DNA of 64,000 bases, taken from contig MOWL01000090.1 in the NCBI GenBank assembly GCA_002110485.1, positions 558,001 through 622,000 on the forward strand, in the 5' to 3' direction. Under the pieces are notes generated by a model, which saw only the letters and a list, made by a program, of their open reading frames with translations, was not told the origin of the DNA and did not search any database. Of this stretch, positions 25,450 to 38,625 are shown in pieces; the first letter of the stretch is position 1, and every line of letters begins with the position of its first letter. Origin of the DNA: Emergomyces orientalis (Eukaryota; Ascomycota; Eurotiomycetes; Onygenales; Ajellomycetaceae). A program made the position numbers and the translations under genes.

Positions 25450-28400
25450 ATGGCTCGGAGTCTGAGAGACCTTATCGAATTTTTACTTGCGGAGATATCA
25501 CTCTGTGGCGAACGAGGTGTGTATCTCTTTCCTTTTTCCTGGCCCCTTTTACATCGGCTTCACACGTGTGGTTGCAAAAGAAATGTTACGTTAAGCGATA
25601 TCCGTGCAATTTATGAATTTATTCTTCAACAGTAATTGCTTATATTCACATGTTTTACGATTGAGTTTCGTTCATAAAGGCGCCGTGTTGTTTTCCTGAG
25701 ATGAAGGCATCCGCCGTCCAGACAAAGGGAAATTTACTTACGGATATCATAGGTGCTTCTCCCACTGATGTACTTGCATTTATTGATGACTTCTATGGTT
25801 CATCCACCCACTCAAGCGAACAGGGTACTCACCTTGATGGGGCTGTTCGCCGCACCCCAAATGTCGACCGTAGGTTTAAACAGAAAGCATGGGTATGGCT
25901 GACCAAACACCCAGAGGTTTCTGTTGGCAAGGATAGAGAAGGAAATGGCCTTTCCCTGGATGAAGCGGAAGGCCGGTATACTAGAAGCACTACGGAGGGA
26001 CCGCTTTCGAATGAACACAATATTTTACGATCTGAAAATATTGTCCCTGTCGATCCTGGATCGCAGAAACCGCCAAATTCGGACAACTCACTTCGCGTTT
26101 TTGTTTCAGAAGAGCGCATGTGGCTTGCGATCGCGGGACATGAGCTTGACCACTCGAGGGTTCCTCCCCTGGAGTTTGCTCTTTTATCTATCATTGCTTC
26201 TCGAAAGTCGCAAGGGATTATGCAGCCGGAACTACCTAAACTCAGCGGACAAGATAAACGCTCTATACCCAAGCGAACGGATTCTTTAAGCCAGAAGGGA
26301 TATATTGAAAAAAGAGCTGTCCAGTATAAGTCGGCTCGTACAAGTTTATGCACTCTCCGCCAATTTGACCGCTCAAAACCGTCAGATAAGTTTGATGGGC
26401 TACCTGGAGAGGGTGCAAGCTCCGTACCGAGTGAGCTGAGCAGTGTGATTGACTTCCCTGTTCTCCTCGAAAACCTATTTAAATGCCTGAAAGAATTTAA
26501 AGTCATTACACGGAATGACTTGAAGGCAAAGCTTGGAATGGAGGACCGTTGGCGTGGAAGAATTTTGGGAAGGGCTATTCGAAAGTTGGAAAGGATAGGT
26601 TGTGTACGGCGTGTAAGAGCGGTGTCTCAATACTCTGATATGATGAAGACTCGACATCCATCTATTATGCTTATCCGGGAACTTACCGAAAATGACCTTC
26701 GGCTTTTCATTGAAGACAGTCGCACTTTGATGACATACCTGGAGCAGGAGGATATGGATGCTACTGAAATGGATCAAGACCAAGGGCACCAAGATACGAC
26801 AGATGGGATCTCAGAGATTAAGAGAGATGTTGGCAGTACACCTGAAGTGGAATATTTAGAGCAGATGGGGCGGGTTGTACCTAGATGGACCCCGGACCAA
26901 ATTTTACCAAATTTGATATTTGACATTGTGGACAAAAGTGGGCGAGAAGGGAGTACTAATCATGTAAGTGAGGTTGAAAGGTATTGAAGCAATTATGATC
27001 TCCAAGCTGATGTTTTACTGTCCAAGGATATCAACAATGCTTGTATGGGCTCATTTTACAGACGGCCAATCGAGTATATGGTGAGTCGACTTGTTGAGAC
27101 TTGGCAAGTTTCTCAACCACTTCACCTTCGATACCTCGCCCTGGTTCGAGATGTAGGACTTCGCGGTACGGTTTCGATGTATATCCATTATTCTTTGCGC
27201 CATTTTTCTTCGCTAGTGGACGAGGGCCAGGTTTCATGGGAGGCAGTGAAGCTTTCACGTGAGGGAAAAGTTGGCGTCAATGTTCCTCCGATTGATGCCA
27301 GGTTCCAAATTGATGCACATGGTTTCCCTGTGGGTGGGAAACCGTTGAACCTTCTGAATGATGGTGACGCAACACTTAGAGGTTGTCTTGAAACCGCAAA
27401 ACCTTCCGATTATACCCTTACAACATTTGACCCTGTCGTCAGAAAACGTCGTGACGGGAGCTGTGGTACGTGATGACTCCAATATGTGAAATAATTTTAT
27501 ACTGATTCTTCAAAGCTGTAATATTCCGAGGGAGAGCGCTGGGTGGAAAACCCAAAAGAGATTCAGGCGATTTCGGTAGAGAACCCGGTTCACCAGCCAC
27601 CGAACAGGAAGCACCACAAAATATAATTTCCCAAGGACGGAAGCGGAGAGTAAATGTAACAGATTTTGATCAGTCTATACATATTGTGGAAGAACTTAGG
27701 GAAGAAGGGGAAGTTGAACGACCATCAAAGCGCCAGCGAAGAGTGAAAGAATTTGTTGATCCTTACGCTGGAATGACGGAGAAGGAAAAGTTGGTAGCTC
27801 AGGGATTCGATGAGACTTGGACTGAATACAGCGTTCTCCTGCTGGAACGTCCTGGACCCGGTATCTTTTTTACTCCAACAGGCAAGCGACGACCCGTTGG
27901 GAAAGCACGAGGTCGCCCAGGGCGAAGTCGGATATTTGTGATCAAATCGGAGAAGCTGAGGGACCTTGATTGGTTTGCTAATCAAGGGGATGCTGACGTC
28001 CCCTTAAATGAAATTACGGAAGATGTGGAGCCTGCTTTTGTAGCTGTGAATAACGCGGAGCCCGTTACGAATCAAGCAGCATCACCACCTCACCGCGAAA
28101 CGAGGACACCGCAGGTGGTCGCGCCACCATCTCAGCTCACTCATCCAATACAATTAGGAGAGGATGTAAATCTTCAGGAAATAGGTACTATTGATACCCA
28201 GGCTCTTGACCATGTCAATAAACCTCAGGCGTCAAATAAAGGGAAGTATACTGAAATAAGTGGAGATGATGAAGAAACATTGATAGCCGTGGCAGCCGCC
28301 AACCCCCCGCCTAAGAAAAAGGGTAGGCCGTTGCGAAAAGGTCGCCAAGTGTCGCGGACAGAACTGCCAGGGCAAGACAGTGACAAACCTTCTGACGGGG

Positions 28401-31400
28401 ATATTAGAACTGGCCCAGCAGAATCAGCGGGGCGGGATTTCACTTGGTCCAAACCTGAGGACAAGCTGCAGCATACCCCCCCTGACACAGCGCAGCTTGC
28501 GAGTTCCGTCACAACCAGGCAGGGGAGAAAACGGAACGTTAGCGGTGCCATTGTGGATTCAGAGCAACCGAAATCGCCTCAAGCGGCTGAAAATGTTCCT
28601 GGTGGGGACAATGATGGAAGACCGTCAAAAGCGTTACGATTGCGTCAATCCCAACACTCCGATGATACCCCTTCCCAGGATGTATCCGAACCAAACAACA
28701 TAAATATCGATGTCCCCCAGCCCAGAGTGGAAAGTGAGGACGCCGAAAGTAGACGAACCCAATCGCAAACCCAGGACATTGACTCTCGAGCTTCTGAACC
28801 CGTATCTCTTACAAACGGCAAAACAAAATCCAAGAAACCAGATATTCAAGGGGGCTCCATTGCGTTTCTTCGGAGGAAGATCGTCATGGATGTAGTCGAA
28901 AGCTCCGGTGGAGTATATCCCTTTGGGACTGAGTTGTGGTACCCTTTCACTACTGCTTGGCTGAAAACGAAACAAACCGGAAGGCCAGACTTCCGTACAC
29001 TGCGAAATACAGTGAGATATATGACCGAGAGCGGGAAACTCCGCCAACTGACTTTCAGCGGGAGAAACAACAAAGGTTTAATGGTTACGAAGTCAGTAAT
29101 TGCGAAACCAGAGATTGATGCAACAGACCCAATAATTACGGATTTGCAGAGGGCAATGTTGGAGGCTGACCCGCAACAATATTTCCCATCAGGCCCTGAG
29201 ATTGATCCATCAATTAGGAAGTCACACAAAATCACACAACTGCCCGCAATGAAACTCCCGGAGATAGAAGAAGAGGTAACCGTGACATTACATCAAGTGC
29301 CAGTGAGAGCTCGACCTCCCGAAATGAGACCAGCCCGGGTCCAGAAACCAAGATCAGGGCCTATACAACGGCTTAGGAGCACTAAGCGCCGGTCACCTCC
29401 ATATTCCTTCCTGAACTGGCTAACGTCACCAAGTTCGAGCCAAGCCACTGGAGTACGGCTATCTGAAGCTTTAGACAATGTCCGGGAATCTGGGGCACCC
29501 AGAAGCCATCTCCAATCAATCTCAAGACGGCCACCATATGCAATGATTTTACATTCATCCCAATCCTTCCATGCTCCAACCGGTACGTTTGGAACCAGAT
29601 TCGATATGTTATGGCGAAGTTCAACAGCAATAAAGTCTCGACCGGGGCGGATGGTCACGAGTTTACCCGGAACCCTTGGAGATATTCTTTCTATGACGAA
29701 GAAACGACAGCTCGATACATCGAATTTCCCAGATCCCGTTTCTACCCAGGTATTTTCCGAAATTGATGCCGTAGGTAGATGGGAATCTAGCCACCCTGAG
29801 CTATTCGATTTGCAGAGAGATGGGTGGAGATACATTAACCATGGGATACCGGGCCCATTTGAGAGCGCTCCTCTGGACGGCTCTATACGTTTTGAGAGGA
29901 ATGAGCCGTCACGAGTATCAAAGGGACGAGCAACACCACTTTCGCAGAATTCACTTCGGACTCTCACATCATCGTTAGCCGGGGTAACTCAATCAGGGCG
30001 ACCCTCTGATCGTCTAGTCGCATCTCGTGGTCAGAAGCGGCCGGACCTGCCCATCAATCGACGTCTCGAACAATTCCAGGATTCAAAAGTAGAGAAACGA
30101 GCACCTAAAGCAGCCACTCCGACTGCCCGAAGAAATAAACTGATAAAAGTCCTCTCTAATGACATTGTACAGAAGGTTACCGTTGCGATGGTCGTCGTTC
30201 GAGCTTTGGCCGGTGGACTAGAGGGTAAAATGATTGACTGGCAGCTTGTTACATTAGCTTTCCCTAATCACGACCCTAAGTTCATCCGGGATAGGGGAAA
30301 GGCTATCCTTTCGAGAAACCGACTTCAAATGTCGAAAATGCAAAGTGATTTCCAAACCCATTTCGCAGAAGCGTACGAAAATGACCAGGTACCCCGTATC
30401 GATTACGGTGACCTTGGTTCCTATGATTGGCAGTGGATCGTTGAATGGGCGAGCAATCAACTAGAGGGCCCAAGGTCAGACAGTCTACCAAGCCTACCCG
30501 CTACCCGCCAGCAATTTAATAGCCTTTTCGACGTTCGGCAAGAGCCCATACAAACCCTTGATGAGTTATATCAGCATAACGCCCCAGCCACGATTCCTCG
30601 AAAGCAAGCCTTGTTAGCTGGTACGAACTTTGTAATACCCGTTACCCGCACCAGAATGCAAAGAGAGCGGCAATGGCCAAGTACTGAGGGCCTCAGCATA
30701 GCTAAAAGCTGGGTACGAGCAAATGTGATCACGCCGGAGGAATCGTATAACCCAGCAGAAGCGCGGCGCATCCTTGAATGCCTTGGTGAAGAGCTCATTG
30801 GTCAGGCGATACAATCACTCATCACCGAGCGTGTTATCTCCATGGGTAATAGGGGCCGGATTACTCCAGGGCGAAATTATGACGTCACAGAACATTTCGT
30901 CAATACGTTCGGGCGCAAGCGCGCCATTGAAGCAACCCAGTTGAAACGAGCTGTGACTTACAAAACGACAATCCTGGACACTCAATTGCATCTGGAAGGG
31001 AAATGTGCAGTGAACTATGACGCAGAGGATGGGGATATCCTGGCCCTTATTAATCTTTTCGCAGAGGGGAGAATATCAATTTGGCCTGTAAACCCGCCAA
31101 AGGATAAATACGGGCTGACAGATGGGGGTTACCTTACGCGCCTGATGGACAAGGGCAAGCTCCGTTTCGATGTTGAAGTTCTTCCTGTACCCGATCGCTA
31201 CATATACGGAAACCCTGTAAAACTCCGCAAAACGATCCCAAGGGGAGACATGCCTGCTGACTTCCCTACATCCACGGGTTCTCTACCCTTCTGCAAAATC
31301 CCACTGTGGTTCGATATCCATGGCAATTTTGTCAAGATGCTCTGGGATCTGGTCGTCGCAGCAGTTGTGGGCTATCTTGCGGCTAGGCCAGGTCTTGGCA

Positions 31401-31555
31401 CAACTGCTATCAGCCGTATATTCCAGCCACATATTGCTGAGTGGGAGGTGGGCTTGGTCCTAGAATGGATGGAGAAAACTGGTGTGGTTGAGAAGCTTGG
31501 CGGTTTATCTGGATGGGCGGTAAAGGAGTGGTGGTGGATGGTTGTTCAAAGCTGA
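25450..31555 (+). CDS. TFIIIC B-block binding subunit (Tfc3/Sfc3-like)
   Basis: Four exons, 25450-25516, 25753-26963, 27027-27465 and 27516-31555, sum to 1918 codons plus stop. The first intron is 236 nt (donor GTGTGT, acceptor ATAG); the others are 63 and 50 nt. The N-terminus reads MARSLRDLIEFLLAEISL and continues GASPTDVLAFIDDFYG. A winged-helix B-block domain lies at about residues 160-225, from LEFALLSIIASRKSQGIM through KGYIEKRAVQ. Basic AT-hook-like segments occur near residue 705 (ARGRPGRSR) and near 840 (KKKGRPLRKGR), within a long charged, probably disordered middle. The C-terminal third is again folded and helical and ends close to EWWWMVVQS. TFIIIC binds the B box of tRNA genes and recruits TFIIIB for RNA polymerase III; this subunit makes the B-box contact. 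The length fits ascomycete homologues. Confidence 0.88.
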
Positions 31556-31995
31556 ACGCTCGTGTATTCATAATCAAGATTGAATTGTTCGTGGACTTGT
31601 TTTGTTACAGGGCTAACGTGCGCGAAATGGTATAATATTGTTTTTTACGTTTGTTAAATGGCAAATTGAGCTTAACGGAATACAGCGCTTGTCCTGATAT
31701 CTTGTGGATGTATTAAAGTGGCATAGGCGAGGTGGAAAGAAGAGCCACCAGCTGAGAGATGGTTCCAGTAAGTCTTTTGAGTAGGAACTATTGCAATGAA
31801 CTATTCGACTTAGTGTGCACCGCAACTCAAAACCAGAGATATCGATAGGTAAAGCCACCAAAAACATGCTTGAAACAGTTGTATTCATGGCGCAGAGAAA
31901 AAATCAAGAAAACGCCACCTCCAACGTAGAGTTATTAGCCGTCAAAGAAAACAAGTAATATAAAAGAACATAATAGATGACCAAGACATTTATCA
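31556..31995. other. Short convergent intergenic region
   Basis: Lies between the 3' ends of the TFIIIC subunit gene and the palmitoyltransferase gene. No gene seen; probably two 3' untranslated regions. Confidence 0.6.
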
Positions 31996-33704
31996 TCAAT
32001 CCCAATCGCGCCATTCATCCTGACTGCTTCTCCTAGGGCGTCCAGCTTCATCGGGGTCATCCCGCTGTGTATCTGGTGTACCTTCGTCGTCCGAAACAGA
32101 CTCACCCGGACGAGGACGGGGAGACATGGGCCGCAAAGTTTTCATAGAAAGCCCAGTCCCCGGCCGCTGCACATGAGTAGCTCTATCGACATAAGTTTCA
32201 CTATTGCTAGGCCGCCGCGACACATCGGTGTAGCTTCTAGCTGGTGTACTTTCATATTGTGGAGGTTGCGAGACAGCAATTGGATGCTGCTGATAATGTG
32301 GTTGGTGATCACGCCACCGTTGCATTCTTCTGTTCTCTATCCTTTGTTTTATTTCAAGCCATTCGGTGCTTGCTTCCCAATGCCAACCGTCTCCAGTGGT
32401 GTTACATAGAGGCAGCAACCAGAAGAAAGGGTTTTCACCAAAGAGGTGTCGGAGGTTGCGGCGCCAGCCGAGGTCAAATGCATGGGGGAGCTTTTCTCCG
32501 TCCTGTTCGTCCAGGTAGTCGTCGTATCGCGCTCTTTCACGAGCGTTTTCGAACTCTTCGTACGAATGGTATAGAGATCGTTGTGCTGGGGATATATTTG
32601 GGTTTTGGAAATATGTTTGCCCCTGCCCGGGATCGAATTGTCGATGTGGAATGGTTGGCGAACTCCTTTCTTCACCTTCCTCCGCTCGTGTCACACCAGG
32701 GATAGCATTGGCATGCGCATCAATAAATTGATGGCTGTAGCTCTGGAGCGTGTGGCTAAGGCCATGGTCTATTTGCCCGTTAACAGGGCTAGCTCTTCCT
32801 TGCCTCTGACGATCAAAAGATTTGCGGATCGGTGCAAGATATCTAGTTTTTTCTAAACATTCTATTGTTGTCAAACCCCGTGCTGCAAGATTGATATGCC
32901 AGCCTGTGAATGCGGATAAAACAAGACCAATTATCCCCGCTATGATAGCCAAGAGAATATTGGCGACCGGGCCGAATGATTCGATATATTGAGTGTTGTT
33001 CAATATCTCCGTCCAAACCCAGGTTGCAGATACTGCAAAGCATACCCAGCAAAACAAACATGTGTATATCAAAAACAAAAGAAATGCTTTGTAATTACGG
33101 AACCCGACGCATGTAGCTAGCCAAGGGCAATGGTGATCCATCTTGAGAACACAGCGTTTGCATGACGAGCAGTGATGAGTGCGATCCGGTTTGACACACT
33201 GGCATTTTTTGCAGTATCTTTTACCACCCGTTGAGCTTACCGTCAGGGAGGTGTAGTCGGGCGTTTCCGTGGTCGGGAGAGAGCTATATTCATGTCGGTT
33301 TCTGCGAATATTCGTCTGAGGACCAGTCAAAGGAGAGCCAGGATCGGTGAAGACGGCGATCGTATACGAGGCATTTAGAAGGAGGTAAAGGATGATTCCG
33401 AGAACTGATGTTGCCGACCCTGGTTTCTTCGTCAGTAAATACATTCACAATCAAAGTTCGGGCCCAGATTTTTCAGAGGGATACCAATGCACAACATACC
33501 AATCCACCTGCTTTTTGTCGGGTGCATTCCTATCTTTGCTTCCACATATACGGACCATGTTGTAAGCCCATACACAAATGCCAACGGAAAATATGTAAAC
33601 ACATTACAGCAAAGGCTTTCACATCGTCGCGCAAAATCCCGGCACTTCCGCTTTGACGGCGAGAGTGGAGGGCTTGGGGGAGCCGCGGCAGAAAACTCCT
33701 CCAT
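31996..33704 (-). CDS. DHHC palmitoyltransferase, Pfa3-like
   Basis: Two exons, 33704-33500 and 33419-31996, give 542 aa. The 80-nt intron has donor GTATGT, branch CTGAC and acceptor CCAG; the join reads KSRWIGSATSVLGI. The cysteine-rich domain (residues about 138-170) contains CKKCQCVKPDRTHHC, CKRC and DHHCPW, with the catalytic Cys at about residue 166. Four hydrophobic spans flank it, two before and two after. The C-terminal 200 residues are hydrophilic, rich in Arg, Ser and Pro. DHHC enzymes attach palmitate to cysteines of membrane-associated proteins; yeast Pfa3 acts at the vacuole on Vac8. Assignment to Pfa3 rather than another DHHC member rests on the N-terminal layout (YGLTTWSVYVEAKIG) and the length, so it is less sure than the enzyme class. 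Confidence 0.9.
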
Positions 33705-34953
33705 CTTATCAAGGCTCCGCTATAATAGAATAGATAAAATAAATGTATCTCATTGGGAGAATATGGCCTTCATGTTTGAGGCGAACGTAGACCTAGCCAG
33801 CGAAAGCTAACGCTGGCGAATTGGGATCGTGAGAAGTAGTAGGCTGAAGCATTCACGTGTAGGGCATGCTAAAATGCCGGAGCAAAAGGATCGAAATATA
33901 AAACAGACTGGAGTAATGAACGGGTTGAATCGAAAAGAGTGTGTGTTAAAGAATCGGGAACTCTAGGTATATCGTCGTTTTCCCACTGCCTTTGTTGTCG
34001 CCGTCTTGTCTCTTTGAAACCCTGAATTGGGGCCAGCTGTGGCGTCAGCCTTACACGCTGCTTATCTAAGAATAGATTGCGCCACAGCCACACAAAGGGT
34101 AGTTTATTGGCAGGGCACCAGCCACATTCGTCTGCCAGGCTGATCAATCAAGCTAGAGAAATTTGTATATTTTATATCAGACCAATATTACCTACACGGG
34201 GACCATCTATGGAGGTATAAAATAGTAACCATATTTTGCTAATCCACCAAAGAAGCGGTTTTCAACGTACTCCTTCATTAAGGCTGCCTCTGAAGCCCCC
34301 GAACAGGGCTCGACTTACCATGGGTTAGAAAGAACGATAATAAAACCAAAGCGCTCATTCTCGATTTTTCGAATATTTTTCCAATATGGAATCATCAGCA
34401 ACAACAGCGGAAACTAAACTCATTTAGCTAAAGCTTGCGAAGCATCATTCTTTGGATGTATTACTACAATCGACTGCCGTATGATGTCCATACTCTTTGA
34501 CGTCGATATCATCACTGTCCGCCATCATAATTTACTACCAGGATCAGCGCCAGACAATTTGCATGGCCATTCTGGGCTGCCGAAGTTAGCGCCTGACGAC
34601 GTATTTTCTCGAGTGAGGGGTCAGTATTTGTACGGTCAAGCACCAGACGCAGGATATGAGAGGAATCTTGTACCTGTCAAGCAACCGTCGAAAAGTGGTA
34701 TAGTGACCACATTTGCAGTGTAGATGAAGCAGCTCCAGACGCTATAGTAAACTGAGATGTACCCCGTTCTTCCCTAATAAGAAGAAGATGAAGGAGGAAT
34801 AGTTCAAGAACGTTTACGTTTCCGCTTCAGTCGCTAAACGTAAAGGGGCTGTAAGGATTCTTTATCTTCCGTGTAAGGATAGACATATTTTTGTTCGGGA
34901 AAAAGCTAGACTGCTACTTCAGAGGCCTTGAGAGTGGCATAGTGCAAGGCAGG
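33705..34953. other. Intergenic 1.25 kb, no supported gene
   Basis: Upstream of the palmitoyltransferase gene. Short frames occur on both strands (for example a 92-codon minus frame at 33869-34147), without recognisable domains or splice context. Confidence 0.5.
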
Positions 34954-35631
34954 TCAGTTATCGTAGTCAATGGATGTTGCGCCGACACCACGTGGGCGAA
35001 AAAGCCCCAAAGCAATCCCAACCTGGCCCCTGCAGAGCGCCAAAGCTAAAGGGGGCATTTCAGGGTTAGCAAGAGCGTTGATGTCCACATCCCGTTGTTC
35101 CAGCAGCATCTCCAAAATAGGCAAATGGCCGTGGATAGCTGCCCATTGCGGACCATTGTACTTACGGAAACCCTGTAATATCTTTCGTTCGGGACACGCA
35201 AAAATCTCTTGCACTGCTTCTGCATTTCCATTCCTCGCCGGTGTGTCAAGAGTATTGCCGAAAATCTTGGGGTTAATGTTTATGTTGAGCATCTCGCCTT
35301 GGACCAGGGAGGTCAAAAGTACGGTATCGTTCTTGTAAGCAGCTGCCACTAACGCAACGTGAGGCAATTCACAATTCACAGAGGAGAGGAAGGAAGGTTT
35401 TTCGGGACTTTTTAAGCTCACCGTAACCGTAAGACTTAAATAGTGCGGCCAGGAACCGTTCACTCGTGAGTCCAAGAAGTACCTCCTGTCTGGTATTTTC
35501 CCCATATGGGCTTTCATGTGGTGGCCATCCGAGGTCGTCAAGTAAACGCTGTTCCGAAGGCGATACTTCGCCCCGCCTCTTCAACCAAACTGACAATATA
35601 GCCGCATACTCTCTGTGTTGTGGTCACTAAC
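34954..35631 (-). CDS. Ankyrin-repeat-like protein, 5' end unresolved
   Basis: Two segments join cleanly. An open segment from about 35631 to 35422 (reading YAAILSVWLKRRGE, then RLLDDLGWPPHESPYG) ends at donor GTGAGC. A second from 35348 to 34954 follows acceptor TTAG, with a 73-nt intron, phase 1. The join reads FKSYGYVAAAYKNDTVLL. The later part shows ankyrin-style helices, such as GPQWAAIHGHLPILEMLLEQ followed by RDVDINALANPEMPPLALAL. The open segment has in-frame stops just upstream and no ATG. An earlier exon from an ATG at about 35750 (MSKNKLLYSRWVASWNLRIL) could supply the start, but I found no splice of normal length that keeps frame; the best option needs an intron of about 35 nt. 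The gene may therefore be partial, decayed, or spliced in a way I cannot see. Ankyrin proteins mediate protein contacts; no partner is evident. Confidence 0.5.
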
Positions 35632-36428
35632 TTAAATAGGTACATCGTGCCCTAGCTTTGTCCTTTGTTCGATGTTCTCAAGAAGAATCCGGAGATTCCA
35701 AGACGCAACCCAACGGCTATATAACAGCTTGTTTTTCGACATTGCAAATCAACCACGGACCGATTATTGGCCTCGAAAGTCTTTGTAACCAAGTATAAGT
35801 TAGGGGGTTGCTTGCCAGGATCAGCCTCCAGATATTTGGTGGCATCGACTCACACGGCTGCATGTCTCTGCTGAGGTTAGGCTTTAACAAGGTGACAACG
35901 TACGGAGACGTTCTTGTTATGAAATTTCCCAAGGCGAGAAACCAATTCCTGCGGGGAATTTTCCAAGATACAAGCTCAAGCAAATGCTGAGGATATGCCA
36001 AACTAGCTGCGGGAGCAGGTCGCCGAATTGGGCCATTGAAATGGTGTTGATGAGAAATCTCACCAATGATTCTAACGTCATTGGAAGAGTGCCAGGATTA
36101 GCATGCAGCGAGCAGATTCCACTGTTAAAGCGCGTCCAAGACGGGAAGATACGAAACTCTTGGGCCACCCGCAATAAATAAAAATAGAAAAAAAATATTT
36201 ACTGGGCCAGGCCGAACATTATTATAAATCAATAGAGGGGTGCCTGATGAAATCGCCGCTACCGCAACTTTATATAGATATAAACAGAACTTGAACCCTA
36301 CACATAGAGAAACCACATCAACCTTTGTCTTTTAATTCAACCAACACACACCAAACTACAATATCGGCAATCTGACTTAAATATACCTCCTCCTGAAAAT
36401 AGCGAAACCGGTGCATCCAATCCAAACC
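35632..36428. other. Region between ankyrin-like gene and GST-like gene
   Basis: Divergent promoter space. Minus-strand frames at 35717-36001 and 35917-36174 overlap in different frames and show no domain I can name; they might be remnants of the 5' part of the ankyrin-like gene. Confidence 0.4.
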
Positions 36429-37450
36429 ATGGCAAACCAAGCCACCGTCCACTTTTTCGATATCGCCTCTAACCTCCCAAGTATGCAGAAACACATTCAC
36501 ACCTACCTAGTCTACCAGTACAAAACCACGCAAACCCATAAAAAAATAAAATATGAAAAAATAAAATAAAAATAATAATAATAATAGCAATAATAATAAT
36601 CCCGAACTAACCCCTTTCTTTCCCCCCTACCAAAAAAAACAAAACAGTCCCCTCCAAATCCTGGTCCCCCAACACCCTCCGTACCCGGCTCGTCCTCAAC
36701 TTCAAGAAGATCCCCTACACCCAATCCTTCATTTCCTACCCAGACATCGCCCCTTTGTTGAAATCCCTCTCCGTCCCACCCCTCCAGGGCGGCAGCTTAC
36801 CCTATACCCTACCCGCAATCGCCCACTCAGCCAGCATCCCCAGCATCCCCAACCCCAACGGCGTAATAAACGATAGCTGGCCCATCGCCCTGCACCTGGA
36901 AACCGCATTCCCCCCCCCCGATCACCCCACCATATTCCCGTCAGCAGGTAGCTACGCGCTTGCGCTCGCAGTGGGGAAGTTAGTGAACGTCATGGTCCCC
37001 GCGACGCGGCGGATCCTGCTTCCCAAAATCCCCGCGATTCTCGATGAGCGGGGCGCGGAGTACTTTCGGCAGACGCGGGCTGAGATGTTTGGGAAGTCGT
37101 TGGAGGAGATGGAGTTGGAGAGGGAGGAGTTGGAGAAGGCGTGGGTGAGCGTGGAGGCTGATTTGAAGGTTGTGGCGGGGATGTTAAAGGGGAATCATTG
37201 TGGAGAGGGGGAGGGGGAGAAGAAGAAGAAGAAGAATAAGAACAAAGGAGGCCCTTTTTTTGAGGGTGAGGAGGCGGGGTATGCGGATCTTGTGTTTGCG
37301 GGGTATTTGACGTGGTATGAACGGGGGGATCGGGATGCTTGGGAGCGTGTGGTGAGTGTTGGGGATGGGGAGATTAGGCGGTTTTGGGATGCTTGTTTGC
37401 CGTGGATTGATGGGCAGGGAGAAGATAAGGAGTATGTATTTGAGAGGTAG
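36429..37450 (+). CDS. Glutathione S-transferase-like protein
   Basis: Two exons, 36429-36480 and 36648-37450, give 284 aa (intron 167 nt, donor GTATGC, acceptor ACAG, phase 1). The joined N-terminus reads MANQATVHFFDIASNLPIPS, then WSPNTLRTRLVLNFKKIPY. This fits the thioredoxin-like N-domain of fungal GSTs, in which a strand is followed by a Ser/Asn-Thr-xx-Arg helix start and a KxxPY turn; DSWPIALHLE, with the preceding NGVIN, corresponds to the glutathione gamma-Glu-binding E/D-S turn. The C-terminal part is helical and ends ACLPWIDGQGEDKEYVFER. It holds a Glu/Lys-rich insertion (about 37201-37270) encoding consecutive lysines, unusual for the fold and encoded by AAG repeats. The role is probably conjugation or reduction of small electrophiles, or a non-enzymatic relative; the substrate is unknown. 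Confidence 0.8.
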
Positions 37451-38625
37451 ACATTTTATTTAGGTTTGCTTGATGCTTGCTGGCTACTGACGGCCAATGG
37501 TTTTTATTCCTTTTGTGTGTTGAATACACATATGGCTATGTATGACGTGTATGCCTTACATGGTCTCAGGAAATTTGATCTATAGGTATGATATTTATTT
37601 TGTGGGTTCATTGGTTTGAAGGGCGCTGTGCATATGGCAGAGTTACGGCATCGTATATCATCTCTGCTCCATAGCTTTCGCTGGCTGATGGAACATATCA
37701 CAAAATCCATCCGCCAAAGTTGTTGCAGCAAAGAGAAGAACATATTCAAAACATCCTGAAGAAGCAACATGGCCGGCTAAAATATCTTGGAAAAATATAT
37801 GGTATATATTTGGTATATATTTGTTTTATCTGCCGGGTTCTAGCAGTTTCAAGAGAAAAATAAGGGAAAAAAACCCCCATTTATTCAACACAAAACCCGC
37901 CCACCCGCAAAAAAAAAAAAAATACAGACAAAGAAGCCAGAAGAAAACAGAAGAAACGAAAGAAAAATTTATACAGCCAACAGGTGTAATGTATTGCACG
38001 CATGGATGTAGCGAAAAAAAAAAAAAAAAAGGAAGGGCTGGGTAGCTTAATAGAAGTAAAGAAAAACGCCAAATGTCTATCCCAATCGCAAATGGCCCCG
38101 CTCCCTTCTTACAACCACCTAAGAGAGCAAAATAGGAGAAGATAATTTAAAAAACGGAATATGAAAGGAGAGGTGTGTGTGTTGGGGGGAAAGGGAAATA
38201 AGGAGAAAAAAAGGGGGAGATTAAGAATGAAGTTTGGCGTATGTTCAATCATGAAAACAAATAGAACGGCGCGCAAGGCAAACCCCCCCTCAAAAAAAAG
38301 AAAGAAAGAAAAGAGATACAAAAAGGAAATGTTTGCTGCCATATACCATAGAAACGAGAAAAAAAATGGTATTATTATATTAAGATTAAGATACTGGGTA
38401 GGGGAGAAGAAAAAAAAAAGTTCTACCATGTTGGTATCTGTTGAGGGACATATCAGTCGTTAGAAAAGGGGGGGACAGAAAAATAGAACTTTGGGAGAGA
38501 GGAAGCGCAAGGGGCTCCAGGGTTCAAGGATTCGTAGAAAGCGAATAAATTTAAAAAAAAGTAAACTCCTGCCTCTATGTAGTGAAAAAGGAAGGGAAGA
38601 CACATCAATGGATGTATGGGTGTGT
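37451..38625. other. Intergenic 1.2 kb with poly-A tracts
   Basis: Between convergent genes. Homopolymer A runs occur at about 37909-37921 and 38014-38030, with further A-rich runs around 38285-38420. Frames here are translations of low-complexity sequence and are not supported. Confidence 0.6.
38014..38030. repeat. Poly-A tract (17 A)
   Basis: An uninterrupted run of 17 adenines in an A-rich intergenic region. No retroelement sequence lies next to it, so it is read as a simple homopolymer. Confidence 0.85.

Noticed and set aside
29293..29967. 224-codon minus-strand frame inside the TFIIIC subunit gene
   Set aside because: Antisense shadow of a well-supported coding exon, with no recognisable domain.
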